Assembly: GCA_000750105.3 (NCBI GenBank)
Contig: JPHH03000056.1
Span: 140,148-204,147 of the forward strand
DNA: 64,000 nt
Direction of reading: 5' to 3'
From: Tolypocladium sp. Sup5 PDA-1
Lineage: Eukaryota; Ascomycota; Sordariomycetes; Hypocreales; Ophiocordycipitaceae
The position numbers and the translations under genes are program-made. Shown in pieces: positions 23,483-34,669 of this stretch. The notes below the pieces were generated by a model. It worked only from the letters and a program-made list of their open reading frames with translations, ran no database searches and was not told the origin of the DNA. The stretch's first letter is position 1. Each line of letters opens with the position of its first letter.

Positions 23483-24280
23483 TTACTTGATTACCCCCGT
23501 ATCAGGAAGGCACCGAGAATCATCACCCTTCGACAGAGCGGGATGATCGCTCCCCTTGCCGCATCCATCTCCTACCAGAGCCGACACGGCGTAGAAGACG
23601 GCTCCGGTGCGCCGGCTAAACTGCACTCCCTCCTCTGGCGTGACCGCCCACGTCGCTCGAGGCTTGTCGGTCTTGTTAGCCACGACAAACAAGGGGATCG
23701 GCAGCTCAGTTTCTGGAGCCGAGTCCTGCACGGGCGGCCGACGTCTAAGCAACCTGTCCAAGAACGCCCTGGCACCCGCCCGTCGCGATATGGACCGGGA
23801 CCGGGACGCCCCTTCGACGTTCCCATGCGGCGGCGGTGGCCTTGATTCGCAGAGCAGCCTGTACAGCTCCTCGACGCAGGCGAAGCTGTCCCGGTCCGTC
23901 ACGTCGTACACCAACACGCAGGCTTCGCTGCGGCGCAGGGCCTGCTCGAGCTGGGCGCGGCGTCCCGCATCGGCATGCAGCTCGAACTGCCACCGGATGA
24001 GCTCGAGAAACACGGGGTGGCCGTGGACCTGGAGCTGGATGCCTCGGGAATACTCCTCTATGGGATGCTCGTGATCAGGCTCGCGATTGTGGCAGAGCTA
24101 TATCCCTCGTGTTAGACTGCTGATGGTGCTTGACATGCTGCGCAGGCCGTTTCAATAAGGGCTCACTCTGTCCATCAGGCTCAGCATTCCCACGTCCTCG
24201 GCTCCCACCACGGCGGCGTGGATGTGCGGCAGACGTGGTAGTTGTTGGGCCTCGTCATATTGATGCTTGGTGAGGCTCAT
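23483..24280 (-). CDS. Degenerate Ras-like small GTPase, 3' end uncertain
   Basis: Exon 1 is 24280-24167 and exon 2 starts at 24097, with a 69-nt intron (GTGAGC, GTCTAAC, ATAG). Reading exon 2 to its stop gives 242 aa. Ras-superfamily features are VLVYDVTDRDSFACVEEL (beta-4 region), the G4 motif VVANKTDKP and a G5-like FYAVSAL. Nucleotide-binding motifs are degenerate: the P-loop position reads VVGAEDVGMLSL, lacking the Gly-Lys-Ser/Thr, and the DxxG of switch II is replaced around FLELIRWQFELHAD. After the G5 Ser-Ala the sequence no longer resembles the family. A GTAGGA right after SAL may be a donor leading to an exon at about 23239-23410. No CAAX box is seen. It may be a pseudo-GTPase or a decaying gene. 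Confidence 0.55.
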
Positions 24281-24294
24281 GATGCGCACGACTC

Positions 24295-24420
24295 GTTTGA
24301 TCTGGCCTTGTTGGCAAACGTAGAGGCCAGCTCAAACTTATACGGTTGGGTGTGGCGGGGAGACAGCGGGCGCTTGCACGGTGCTGGTTACGGTAGGCTG
24401 TTGGTTCGTTTATTAGTACC
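24295..24420. repeat. Duplicated gene fragment, copy 1 of R1
   Basis: About 126 bp closely match 30767-30895 with scattered substitutions. On the minus strand both copies read as a short conserved peptide (this copy contains KFELASTFANKARSN), so the repeat derives from coding sequence. It lies immediately upstream of the Ras-like gene and may form part of its 5' region. Confidence 0.7.
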
Positions 24421-24780
24421 GGTTTTCCAGACCCCAAAGGCGCTATAATTGGAAGTGACGTGAGCAGCGACGGAACATGATCCCCAGGAGGCTGATGCGA
24501 GCCAGTTCAGCATCATGTCACTAAAGAGCGCATTGCCTCATCAAGTCGTCCCCTCTCAATTTAAGCATGTGCCCTCTTCAGGGAACAACCACAGCAGACT
24601 AGTCGTTGTAGGCCATTGCAGCGCCCTGAGGAGCAGCATTAGTCTAGCCGCACATACTATATTCGCCCATCTAGTCAACGCAGCAAACACTTCTACCCTC
24701 GGCAAAGTGCCATACGAGTGCTAATTGCTCTATTGCTTACACCCGCCATCGCAAGCCCGACTCCCACGTACAAGTCGCCC
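24421..24780. other. Intergenic gap
   Basis: No coding sequence supported. It lies between the duplicated fragment and the 3' end of the broken mosaic subtilase and may contain 3' UTR of the latter. Confidence 0.35.
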
Positions 24781-27700
24781 TCACCCACATCGGCAGTACT
24801 TTGTAAAAGGGTCTCCCGAGCTCTGCGTGTCGCAAGCCGGCTTCGACCCGTCGGGACACGTCCAAGCACTGCAGTCCGACGCGGAATTGCAGTTTGTCTG
24901 CGGCGGCGGCGCCGTTCCCTTCGGAGCCGCACTGGCCGTCGGCGAAGGCGTCTCCTTGTCTGTCGTCGCCGGCGTCGTCGCCACCACCTTCGGCAGGCAC
25001 TGACACGTCCCAAACTTGACGCCCCCCATGGCGTTGATCAAGCAGCCCGGCTTGAAGCCCTCGGTGCACTCGTACTTGTCACAGTCCCAGTCCTGCTCGC
25101 AGCGCGTGCCTGGCGGGGGAGTGTTCTTGGGCGCCCAGCTCACACAGGTCGCGACGTCTTCGCAGGCCGGGCCGTGGCCGACACCGACAAAGTGGCACGA
25201 GGTGTAGGTGGAGGACGACAGGCATGTGCTGGCGGTGGGAGATGGCGTCGTCGAAAGGCGTGGAAGCGGGACGGTTGACGTGATGAACGTGCTCAGGCCC
25301 CGTGTTGTGTTTGACACGGGGGTCATGGTCACCACCGTCGCAGTCGACGATGCGCTGCCTGCGCTGCTGCTGATGCTCATGCTTCCGGAGGGGCCTGGGA
25401 GCTGGCAAACATCTGACGACCCGGGCTCATCACGGACCAGTCTCCGGTTGCCGCTCCACGGACACGACCGTTGGGCGGGAACAGCGCCGTTCCATATGGA
25501 GAACAGATCGCCGTCTCGCCCAGTCCTCGCCCACGCCAGGTCGCTGGACATGATGTGAGACTTCAGCCCGAGGGGGCTCTTGTCAATGTCTAGCTTGCCG
25601 GTCTGAGCCAGTCTCAAGAGGTACATAAGCCGCAAGGCCCGCCGTGATGGCAGCGGCTTAAAGGTCGTCGTCGGTTAGCAGAGGGCCCGGGACAAACGGG
25701 ACTCGACACTGGGGTAGCGGCTTACCTGTCGAGGTGCCTCTGGTGTCTTTGAGTGGAAAGCTTGCCCAGTGGGCTTTGTTGGCATCCGCGGCCTTGACCG
25801 TCTCTGCCGGTGCGTGGATGTGCGGCAGCCCCTTGGCCGGGTCGTAGGAACCGTAGCGGATGAAGCTGACCGAGTCGATACCGCCGGCGACGAGGACCTC
25901 CGGCACGGCCCCTCCTGTGGCGCCAAAGTTGGCTGGCCAGCCGTCGATGGTGTTCTGCCTGTCATCAATGCTCTGTCTTGACTGCTGCAGGGTATGCTTC
26001 CCTCCAACTTACTTTGGCCGTGTTCCCTGCCCCGGTGACGGGCAGCATCCCCTTTGTTACCAGGTTCGTCAGGAGCTGCTGCATGCGGCCCGAAAACCCA
26101 GCAGAGTAGTCGACGCCGTTTCTCAGGAATTCATCCCGGGGGAAGTGCAGGGACATGAGGAGAATAGCCTTCGTTTCCTTGCTCGTGCCCTGCATGTCGT
26201 CGTTGACTCTGCTGAGGCCCTCGATGTAGTCCTCAAAGGTTGCTCCGCCCGTGGGTGTCCTGTGCGGCACCCGCACGATAATCGGGCTGACGCTCTTGGA
26301 CAAGCCCACCGTCTTTCCGGACACCAGACTCAGCATGGAGGTCCCGTGGCCCTTTCCGGACTCGTCCTGTGCATTTTGGCCGCCGGCTGGCAGGTCCATG
26401 TCCCGCCCGGCGTGGAGCCAGCGAGCTTTCTTTGCGACGGTGTCTTTGAACTCCTAGGTCGCGCATGTCAACACTCGTCCCCATTTCCATAATCGGCTTA
26501 GTTTTATAGACTGGCAGAGATCATACTTGGTGGTCCAGCTCCGCCCCCGCGTCCAAGACGTACACGGGTACGTCCTGCCCTGGCGGGCTAGAATCGTCAA
26601 AGTAGTAGCGCTTCTGATATGAATCAAGGGGATGCCCCTTTTGCTGAGAAACAAAGACAAGGTGAGGCCAGGCGTCGGCTTGATACGCAACCTCTGTTGC
26701 CGGGTCGAATGGGTCCTCCTTCTTCTTGTATGGGTCCTCCTTCTTGTCTTGTGTATACACAGATGCCACCTAGTCACGCTTGTATTAGCGCCAGTGTCTT
26801 CCAAGTTTGAAAGACAGACGTCTGGTTACCTCTAGTGCCAACACTATCGCGAGTTCGCGTGCTTGAGTATGCGTCAACGGGGCGAGCCAGAAGTTGATCC
26901 CCATAGTCTTGGTGTCCGACGTGTAAATGGCCGACTCGGCGGCAAACTCTTACAGCTTTGCCGCTATTGTGCTCGTCTGCGCCTTGTCTATGCCGTCCTT
27001 TGGGTAGATAGCGTACGTCACTGGAACCTCACACGTGTCTCCATCTACTCGCACTCCGATTCCTGTCGCCGTTGGTTTGCTGCAAGACACAGTCGTCGGC
27101 GTGACATCGCAGCCCGTAACCAGCGAGGTGCCGGTAGTCTTGCACGAGCCGCCAGCCGCAGCGGTGCAAGTTACCCAGACGTTGGTCGCCGTCCTGGTAG
27201 AGCACGCGCCTACCGTTGTTTTTGTCTTTCCCTCGTCTTTGACGTTGCAACCAAAGACGGTGTCGCAGGTGGATAAGACTTCGGTTGCGGTCGTGACGGT
27301 GGCCTGGTTGGAAACGGAGACGCCAAACGATGTGGTGATTGCGCAGATGGTTGCCGACTCGGTCTCACACGAGGTGGGCTTGGACGAATATGTGGGCTTA
27401 TGGTCGTTACCAATGCTGAATGGTCGATTCCTCGCTGTCGGTTTCTACTCAGTGTAAAGCGTTTTGCAAAGCGTCTTTGGACATACGTGATGGGTGGCCA
27501 TGGCGGCAAGCTAGTGACGCTTATCCCTACAGGAAACTTAAGTCCGGGGGGCGGCCCTCTTCAGAACAAAGTGTCAGCTATGATATGGTCTCTTGAGGGA
27601 CGGCCACATAGGCACCGTGGGGTTTTCATACGGGGGATAAATGCCAGGAGGCAGTGGTAGCTCCCAACCTCCAATTTGGAGGTCGCCCCACGATATACAG

Positions 27701-29043
27701 ATCTACAGTCGATTAGCCGTTGATAACTTCATGTTATGCGCCCCTGCCTTTCAGAAGGCCGCATTCACTCACAAAGAAAAACCAAAGGTTGCAAGGGATG
27801 ATGGTCCCGCGGTCAGTGGGCTTTGGACCCTCAACAGACGTTGTTACGGGAACGACTGTGACTTCAGGCCAGGTCGTAAAAGTGGGCAGAGGGGCTTCAG
27901 TTGTCTCCGTAGACGATGCCGGGTTTGGCGGGGGGTTAGTTGTACCTGTTGGAGCAGATGATTGCCCAGAAGGCAATGTTGTGACTCCAACCTCGGTGCT
28001 AGGCGTGCTGCTAGGCGTGCTGCTAGGTGTATCGGATCCTTGAGTGGGGGGGCCCGTTGATTTTCCCTCTGCAAGGATAGTAGTTGAAGGCTTAACCTGG
28101 GTTCCCGGAGTTGTTGAAGAAATCTCCGTAGAGCTAGCCCCGGGAGGAGGCGGAGGCAGCAAAGTGATGGTGTAGCCAAGGGTTGTGAGCACACTGCTAG
28201 TCGAAACCGTGGGTAGAGTCACCGAGGTGGTCCCGATAACGATGACGGTACGGCCGTCCGGTTCAGTGACGGTCGAAATGCCAGCTGTGTCGGTCGTTGC
28301 TGTATTTGGTCCAGTGCCAGTTGCAGGCGGTGCGGTGTTTGGTCCCGTGCCGGTTGGAGGTGATGCGTTAGTGTCAGAGCCGGCCGTGGTGGAGTCTCCC
28401 GTACCCGGAGGCTTTGATTTCTCAGTTGGAACGGAGACTGTGGTAGTCGTCTTTGTCGATCCGCCACCTGGCTGACTAGTAGAGTCTCCTGTGCCAGCGG
28501 GCTGAGAGGCCTCTGTAGGGATGGGCCCTGAAGTAGTGGTCGGCGTCGAGCCACCGCCTGGCTGCGTCGTAGAGCCCCCCGTACGTCCAGGCTGTGACAC
28601 CTCCGACGGGACAGAGTGTGTAGCAGACGTCAGTCCCGGTCCGCTACCAGGTGGAACAGTTTGAGTGGTGGTAATGGGTTGACCATGATCCCCAGTCGTC
28701 ACCACGGCCCGTTCGCAAGCTCCAACGGCGTTGCATGTTGTATCATCTGGGCAGCATCCATAGAGACAGCAAATAGTGCCTTGTACATCCCATTGTCAGC
28801 GTGCCTGACATTTACAAGTAGAATCATGTCCTTTGACTCACCTGCTCCGCAAAGGTTGTGCTGGCCATCAGGGGTTCCGCAGCAGGTCTGCCCTAGTTTG
28901 TCTGATCCGCAGCGGTCCTGACACCAATATTTGCCCTCGGAACACTGAGGTGCAGACTTGAGGAAGACGGCTTCACTGAGCCCATGCAAGCCTAGGGAGA
29001 GTATGTTGCTGAGGAGCAAGAGTTTGAAAGAAAGGGCATGCAT
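24781..29043 (-). pseudogene. Mosaic subtilisin-like protease gene, disrupted
   Basis: Nine exons can be traced: 29043-28842, 28779-27773, 27702-27632, 27558-27487, 27415-26830, 26769-26527, 26453-26013, 25954-25726 and 25656-24781. They encode a signal peptide, a hevein-like Cys-rich module (WCQDRCG, TCCGTPDGQHNLCGAG, CCLYGCCPD), a long Ser/Thr/Pro mucin stretch, a PPGIYPPGPPPGLKFP block, a Cys-rich prodomain, an S8 protease and a C-terminal Cys-rich tail (CEQDWDCDKYEC, CNSASDCSAWTCPDG). The triad residues remain: Asp in YVLDAGAELDHQEF, His in GKGHGTS, Ser in RGTSTAAAITAGL. Two lesions are seen: an in-frame TAA at 26950-26952 (CAA-to-TAA is the simplest origin) and a frameshift near 25620-25628 just after the serine motif. 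Splice sites are still good, so decay is recent, or a sequencing error is possible. Confidence 0.75.
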
Positions 29044-30490
29044 ATTGGAGGTAACTCATGAGCTATAATACCAAACTAATGCAGTCTATAGTTTCGTCCA
29101 CCTCGACATCTGAGAAAGGCAAGATGTTGGAAAACATCGAGTGATACTTATATATCCTTCACTTCGTCATATCGCAGTTCGTCGCAAGCATCTCTCGGCC
29201 ATCAACCGCTTTGGACCCCAAGACTAAGCCTCGTGAACTCGTCACGGGCAGCAACGATGATTCCATTCTGTTGGTTGGGAGTCTTGGTGGCCACCATCTA
29301 AGGGCTTCAGGCAACCATATGGCTGTGCATCGTCATGTAAGCCGACCAGGATGCTGAACCTGGTTCTTGATGATGTGCCTACGGATACGAGAGCCGTCGA
29401 CATGGAGCTGCAAGTTTCAGCTGGGGGCCAAAGCTATTTTTGGCTGGCCATTATGCGTCTGTTCCGACACCAAATTCATGTGATGGTCGCCGGTTGTAAA
29501 CGGCAGCCTTGTCGCCAGAGAGGTTGAAGGCGGCCGCGCTGAAGTAGGTTGTTTGTTGATCACAGGATTCAGCGGCGTCATGGACCGAACCATGGCCATG
29601 CAAGCCAGGCGCAACCAACCAATAGCCGATGATGAACTGCACGTCAGCTTTCCCATCTGGGGTGGCCGTTGCACTCTACATATCATGAAGTGTGAACTCG
29701 GATATTGCATCGGAGCGGTGCTGCCGCGTATGAGTGGCAGTGGCGACTGTGCCTCGAGCCAAGTATGATAGACGCCAGGCTGTGACGGGGCTGGTAGTTG
29801 CAACTCACGCGTGAGAAGAGACGTTGGGTTGCCAGCGCTCTCCCCGCATCGGCCGGTTACACCCCGAGGATAGCGCCAAGTGCTCGACTGCTGGCGCATG
29901 ATTGGGGTCTGTTTCAAGCCACGGACCTGCATGCGGGCTGAGTTGGGGGCAATATGTGCCGCAGCCAAGGGCTAGGAGGGTAATAAAACGAACCTCAACG
30001 GCTCCTACAGGGGATGTGTTTCGCTAAAGTGCCTCAAACATTGCTCTGGCCTGCAATGGAGGCATATCGAGTTATGCAGGTAAACAACTTTCTCCTTCTC
30101 GGCGCTGGTCTATCAGACTCGGTTTTATCTACCTAACAGTAGGCTTACTCTAACTAGTCTTTAGTTCATTATATAGATACGTTACGAAAGATTATCATAT
30201 ACCATAGGAATATCACGCCTCGTACCTTCGAATAGGGTGACAATGTTCGGTGTCCTATTATAAAACCCAGGTCAACACACGAATGCAATAAATGGGAACC
30301 ATTGGCGGACTATGACTCGAACCCGTTCACCGTCCCACGCCCATGGGCCAATCCTGGAGAACCCGCAACTGGGTAAGAGTCTACATCGGACTTCTTTTAC
30401 AAAGCTCTCTAAGAGACAAAAATGATGTTTCAATAGGCATGCCGCCCCTTCAGCCAACCGTCCATACTGCACATCACTAAGGTTTGTCGT
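29044..30490. other. Eroded intergenic sequence
   Basis: No domain-bearing frame. The first few hundred bases should contain the promoter of the leftward subtilase gene. A short AT-rich block lies at about 30110-30260. Nothing else was recognised. Confidence 0.35.
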
Positions 30491-30640
30491 CTAAGTTATA
30501 GCAGCCAGCATCAAAAGACCTGCCGGGGCAAGCATGGTTGTGGCAGACTTTCCAGCTGCGTTGGTAAATCTAGACACCGCCTTGCCAGACGCATCGGTAG
30601 AGGGAGCTGCCGTCGTCTTCGCGCTGCCACTACTCGCTGT
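30491..30640 (-). pseudogene. 3' fragment of a GPI-anchored protein gene
   Basis: The minus strand ends in an open segment reading ASSGSAKTTAAPSTDASGKA, then a small-residue omega-site-like region and a hydrophobic terminus (TTMLAPAGLLMLAAIT) before TAG at 30491-30493. That is a textbook GPI-attachment tail. Upstream sequence matches the duplicated fragments R2 and then R1, but a donor site kept in the other R2 copy (GTGAGT) reads ATGAGT here. I see no start or signal peptide. It looks like a stranded 3' end of a wall protein gene. Confidence 0.55.
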
Positions 30641-30768
30641 GTATACTCAGGATTCTAAGACAGAGCCTCCAAGCCTCCAAAATTGAGCATCCCCTTCCTG
30701 GCATTGCTGTATTAGCTGGTTTCAAAGAATTCTTGCTTTGACAATACTCATTGTCTTATTAATTGTGT
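30631..30768. repeat. Duplicated fragment R2, copy 1
   Basis: 138 bp, closely matching 34477-34614 with no obvious indel and roughly ten substitutions. On the minus strand it looks like an intron with flanking exon edges: GTGAGTATTG donor context in the other copy, TTAG|AATCC acceptor. It directly abuts R1 copy 2. Confidence 0.75.
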
Positions 30769-30895
30769 TTGATCCGGCCTTGTTGGCAAACGCAGAGGCC
30801 AGCTCAGACTTATATGGTTGGGTGTGGCGGGGAGAAAGCGGGCACTTGCACGATGCTGGTTCAAGGCTGGGCTGTTGGTTAGTCTATCAGTACAC
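30767..30895. repeat. Duplicated fragment R1, copy 2
   Basis: Partner of 24295-24420. On the minus strand it reads YKSELASAFANKAGSN, compared with YKFELASTFANKARSN in the other copy. R1, R2 and the GPI tail are contiguous here, so this locus best preserves the order of the source gene. Confidence 0.7.
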
Positions 30896-32530
30896 AATGG
30901 TCGTGGCACAGCTCAAGGTGGTTGGGGGCATGGTCATCGGGCCGGTGCAGATGGGCCAGCCGGCACACCTGCTGAGGTGGAGGTCACCACCGTCGCAGCG
31001 GTAACCGTCTTTGGAAGAGGATCCGGTGACTTTGATGATGCCGGACATTTTGTTCCGTGTTCTGGAACACGCTGTTGTCCCCTCCGCCTATTGGAGGTCT
31101 ATGGTGATAGTAGCTCGTGCCGCCGTCCAACTCCCGCGGGCCTGTGTATTTACAGAGTATGTACGTACGGTACTCCCTACATCTGTCACTTAGGCGGTAG
31201 GCCAGGGACTTCCGCTGTCTCAGGTCAAGTTGTATGACGCGGCTATGTGCGGGTGAGCGAGGTGACCCGTACAATTTTCGCTCTCTCCCCAGGGCGAGTC
31301 GACAGCTGTTGAGCAGACAAAATGTTCGCTATCTGCAAAACCCGGGCCTTCGGCACGGGTCGAGGCCCCAGGGTCTCGGAAGCATCTCGTCCCGTCTCTA
31401 GAGATGCCTGCTGATCGACATTCTAGAGGACCAGACGCCTGTCGTCTGGCACAAGAAGTCAATTCGCTGCTCGTTTTTACCTGCCGATGCCGATATCTCG
31501 ACCACAACTGGGACAGCACCTGTTGCCAAGACCGGAACTCATTGTCATTACAAGTTGGCCAGCCGCACAGTCTTCCTCCGACGCTGCGTGTTTTTTTCTT
31601 CGGTTTCCATATTTCTGCTCTGACAGGGCGTCGGCACGCGCATACGATGCCTAAAAGAGCAAACCTCGGAGCATCTCAGTTGGAGCATCTCGGCCTCCTG
31701 CCTTGAGAACCCCCCTCCCCCCCCGGCCTCCCCTTTGTTTTCCACCGCCTCTTCATCCATGTGGGTCGAGGCGGGACATTGCACTAGGGGCGGGGGCGGT
31801 TGGAAATAAGAAACATAGTTCTTCAACGTAGGAGAAAAGAACTCGGCTCGTATCGGGGTTCAGCCACTCACGGTTGACAACATGTCTATGTGAGGGGCGT
31901 CACGAACAAAGGTGCCAAGTCCGGGGATCATAGACACCCTTATGGCTGCATGAGACATGAGACATATTCGTGCAGCCATCTGGTTCAGTAGGAGAAGTCA
32001 TCTTGAGATGCGACCAACAAATTTATGGTCTATGTGGGTTCAACTTTGGTTCGCCCGCGAGAGACGTCATCGACCAACCGCATACTTACAACCATACCGT
32101 CAAGAGTATTCGAATTTCGGAACCCAACGCAGCGTTCTGCGTGATGTAATCGCGGTGGCTCAGATACGTCCGACATATCGTCAATTCATGCGCGTCTGTA
32201 CTGTGTGCATTATTATCTTTCATCCCTAGAGACCCTCAACAGATTCTCCGATCGACCTGCATGGCTGTATGTTTCTCATTTCCGCCCCCGACCTACGTGG
32301 CTGCACGCAGGTCCTATCAGACAGGTCACATTTAGGTCTAGCCCGACTACGGAGAGTAACGGTACAATATATTGACGCTCACCCCTTACTGATACAACTG
32401 ATAGCAAAAGAATTGGTCTAGAGCTCCGTATATATGGATATGTAAAGGACTCGGCCATGAGTCATTTAATCTCCCTCATTTCTTTTCCAGAACCACATCA
32501 AAAGTCTCGCAATACCAGCAAGTCTTGAAA
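30896..32530. other. Intergenic region with no supported gene
   Basis: Just right of R1 the minus strand holds a short Ser/Thr-rich segment (TVTAATVVTSTSAG, about 30975-31015) that may belong to the same broken wall-protein gene. The rest shows nothing recognisable. The last 150 bases (TATATGGATATG near 32432) probably contain the promoter of the next gene. Confidence 0.35.
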
Positions 32531-32981
32531 ATGAAGCTCTCTGCTCTTGCCCTTCTCGCCACTACAGCCTCAACCGCCCTCGGAGCGAGTTGTATTGTAG
32601 GTCATATTGTTTGTGGCCACGAGCTTCTGGGTTATAGTAAGTCTATGAAGAGTATCTGTTAGAAAATGGTGTATTCTAACGTTAAATAGGTCAAGAGTAC
32701 CTTGGGAGAATGCAATATGCATTGAGAGTCGCAGGTCGGCCGATTGATGGCCATAATATATATGATTCCCTTTTTCTCTGCGCCTTTCCAGAAAGCGTAT
32801 TTTGGCGTAGTACCTGCAGGGCATACGAGTGCATGAGGAACTGGGGCAATCCTCAGGACTACTGTCTAAGCAACCCAGAGGCTTCACGAGGAGGACGAGG
32901 TATGGCTTACTTAGTATTATCTTTCGGATCATGACTAATTAACTCACGTTTATTCTAGTCCATCCAAACATCTCAGCCTGA
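32531..32981 (+). CDS. Small cysteine-rich secreted protein
   Basis: Exons 32531-32636, 32690-32899 and 32959-32981 give 112 aa. Introns are 53 and 59 nt with clear branch sites (TTCTAACG; ACTAATTAAC) and TAG acceptors. The signal peptide MKLSALALLATTASTALG is typical. The mature protein of about 94 aa has six cysteines: C-x6-C near the N terminus, then FLCAF, STCRAYEC and DYCL. No known fold is recognised. Size, secretion signal and even cysteine number match effector-like proteins of fungi, but that role is inference. Its 3' flank is a 71-bp tandem duplication. The final exon adds only seven residues. Confidence 0.72.
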
Positions 32982-32997
32982 GTGATCTTCTCACAAT

Positions 32998-33139
32998 CAC
33001 CTACCTATAAGATAGCGATTCAACATCCTTCTAGGCACACCAAGCTTGGCAACACGGTTTCAGGAGTTCACCTACCTATAAGATAGCAATTCAACATTCT
33101 TCCAGGCACACCAAGTATTGCAGCATGATTTCAGGAGTT
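32998..33139. repeat. 71-bp imperfect tandem duplication
   Basis: Copy 1 is 32998-33068 and copy 2 is 33069-33139, each beginning CACCTACCTATAAGATAGC and ending TTTCAGGAGTT. Many of the differences are transitions. It starts 16 bp after the stop codon of the small secreted protein gene, so it lies in its 3' UTR or terminator region. Confidence 0.8.
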
Positions 33140-34021
33140 TTTCAACTCTAGTCAACTTTTTTGCTTATATTAGCCTAAGCTTGCCACTCCTTAGAGTCCG
33201 AAGAGCAATTATAATCTGAAGCCCCTCTTGTTTACTATGGCGCCGGATATGAATAGTGTCAAGATCACTCACGACACACCCCGCGCCTCTAGTGCAACAG
33301 GCCTCCGAGCGGGGCTTCCTTAACCTTTTATTAGTTCTTGCACTGAATAAGCGATGCGATGCGATGTTCGCGGTGTCAAGGAAGAGGGAGGCGTGAAGAG
33401 GAGGTAGGATGGGATAAGGTGAGAGACTTTGGCATATGGACGACAAGCCGACCAACTAGCTTCTATCCACCCAATCGGCCATGACTGCGCTGCAGGCACT
33501 CGGGGGGGCACTTGCTTTGCGTTGCCACAGAGGCACGCCAGTTGTGTGGAGGAACTGGATGTTCAGGTGCACGAGCCAATTAAACGGCGAGTAACTGCTA
33601 TGGGTAAGTAAATCGAAGCAACGTGCATAATAACCTGTTCCGTTTGTCGGGAAGAATAGTATTGATAGATGGGGCCATGTATATGTGACTGGGGGACGAG
33701 CTTGATGGTTGGCGCACGTCGATGGCTTCGGCGCGGTGCAGTGGTGACGCCTCAGGCGGGTCATCTGGAAACACAAACTTGAGCCAAAGGGAACGCGATC
33801 GCTGGACCAACTGGGATCTACAGACAAGTTAAAAAGAAAGCATTTGGCTCCAGGCACGAGCGGCTATATTAGTCGTCGTAGATGGGGAGTTTTCCGGGTG
33901 CTGTGGTAATCTGAAACTTTAGCGGCCCACTGGCTGCTGTGTCTCTGTTATTTTATGTATTTACCTTCTGCCAGTAGACGCACAACTCCCTCCCGATTCG
34001 GTGGGCACAACAGTGCTTTAC
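33140..34021. other. Intergenic region, no supported gene
   Basis: Open frames are short and carry no recognisable motif. On the minus strand about 33880-34021 contains a short Cys-rich segment discussed with the next entry. Confidence 0.35.
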
Positions 34022-34114
34022 TTAATATTTATTCGTCACCGTCGCAGCCGCCGATTCGAGAGCAACGCTCACGGAGGCGAGGGAGAGGATGACGGCTAGG
34101 GGCTGCAGATGCAT
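34022..34114 (-). pseudogene. Possible remnant of a small secreted protein gene
   Basis: The minus strand starts with a good signal peptide (MHLQPLAVILSLASVSVALE), but a TAA ends the frame after 30 codons. The same frame then continues with a Cys-rich segment (CCAHRIGRELCVYWQK) up to a GTAAAT donor-like site. One C-to-T change turning CAA into TAA would explain this. Very short, so confidence is low. Confidence 0.3.
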
Positions 34115-34476
34115 GGCATAAATGCTCCCCGAATAAAACCATCCTGTGGTGCCTAGAGCTAATTTTGGGATTATGGGCTTCATTACGAGAGGGTATGTAT
34201 CTGCGTGGAATTGTGTCGGAGTAATTACTGCACCCGGCATAACCCAGAACGTGTAAGCCGGCTTCTGAGTTGCAGCGGTCATGTACGTAGTGAACAGTTG
34301 AAAGGATCTTAGCAGACGAGTTCTTCTCAGTAGGTAGTATGACACAACGCAAACTACTATTTACCATTGTCATCTAGATAAATAACAGAAGAGCAATATG
34401 ATATCTCACCAAGCTCCGCAACCCAAGGCTCCTATCAGGCACCCTGTCATGAATGACGAAACTGACGGCTCGATAG

Positions 34477-34614
34477 TACTCGCTGTGTATAACCAGGATT
34501 CTAAGACAGAGCCCCCAAGCCTCCAAAATTGAGCATCCCCTTCCTGGCATTGCTGTATTAGCTGGTTTCAAAGAATGCTTGCTGTGACAATACTCACTGT
34601 CTTTTTAATTGTGT
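34477..34614. repeat. Duplicated fragment R2, copy 2
   Basis: Partner of 30631-30768. It sits just downstream of the stop codon of the leftward orphan gene, so that gene's 3' end may run into the duplicated sequence. The donor-like GTGAGTATTG is intact here. Confidence 0.75.
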
Positions 34615-34669
34615 GTCCAGGTTGTTGCGACTCATGATCCGCCTCGCTGTCAACTCACGCTTGTCAGCC

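Noticed and set aside
29417..29968. 183-codon minus-strand open frame
   Set aside because: No recognisable motif, no splice support and no signal peptide; composition like flanking non-coding DNA.
30290..30370. GACTCGAACCC sequence resembling a tRNA T-loop
   Set aside because: The flanking bases do not form the T stem or acceptor stem on either strand.
32998..33139. Possible CRISPR-like or terminal-repeat structure
   Set aside because: It is a simple two-copy tandem duplication without spacers, in a eukaryotic genome.
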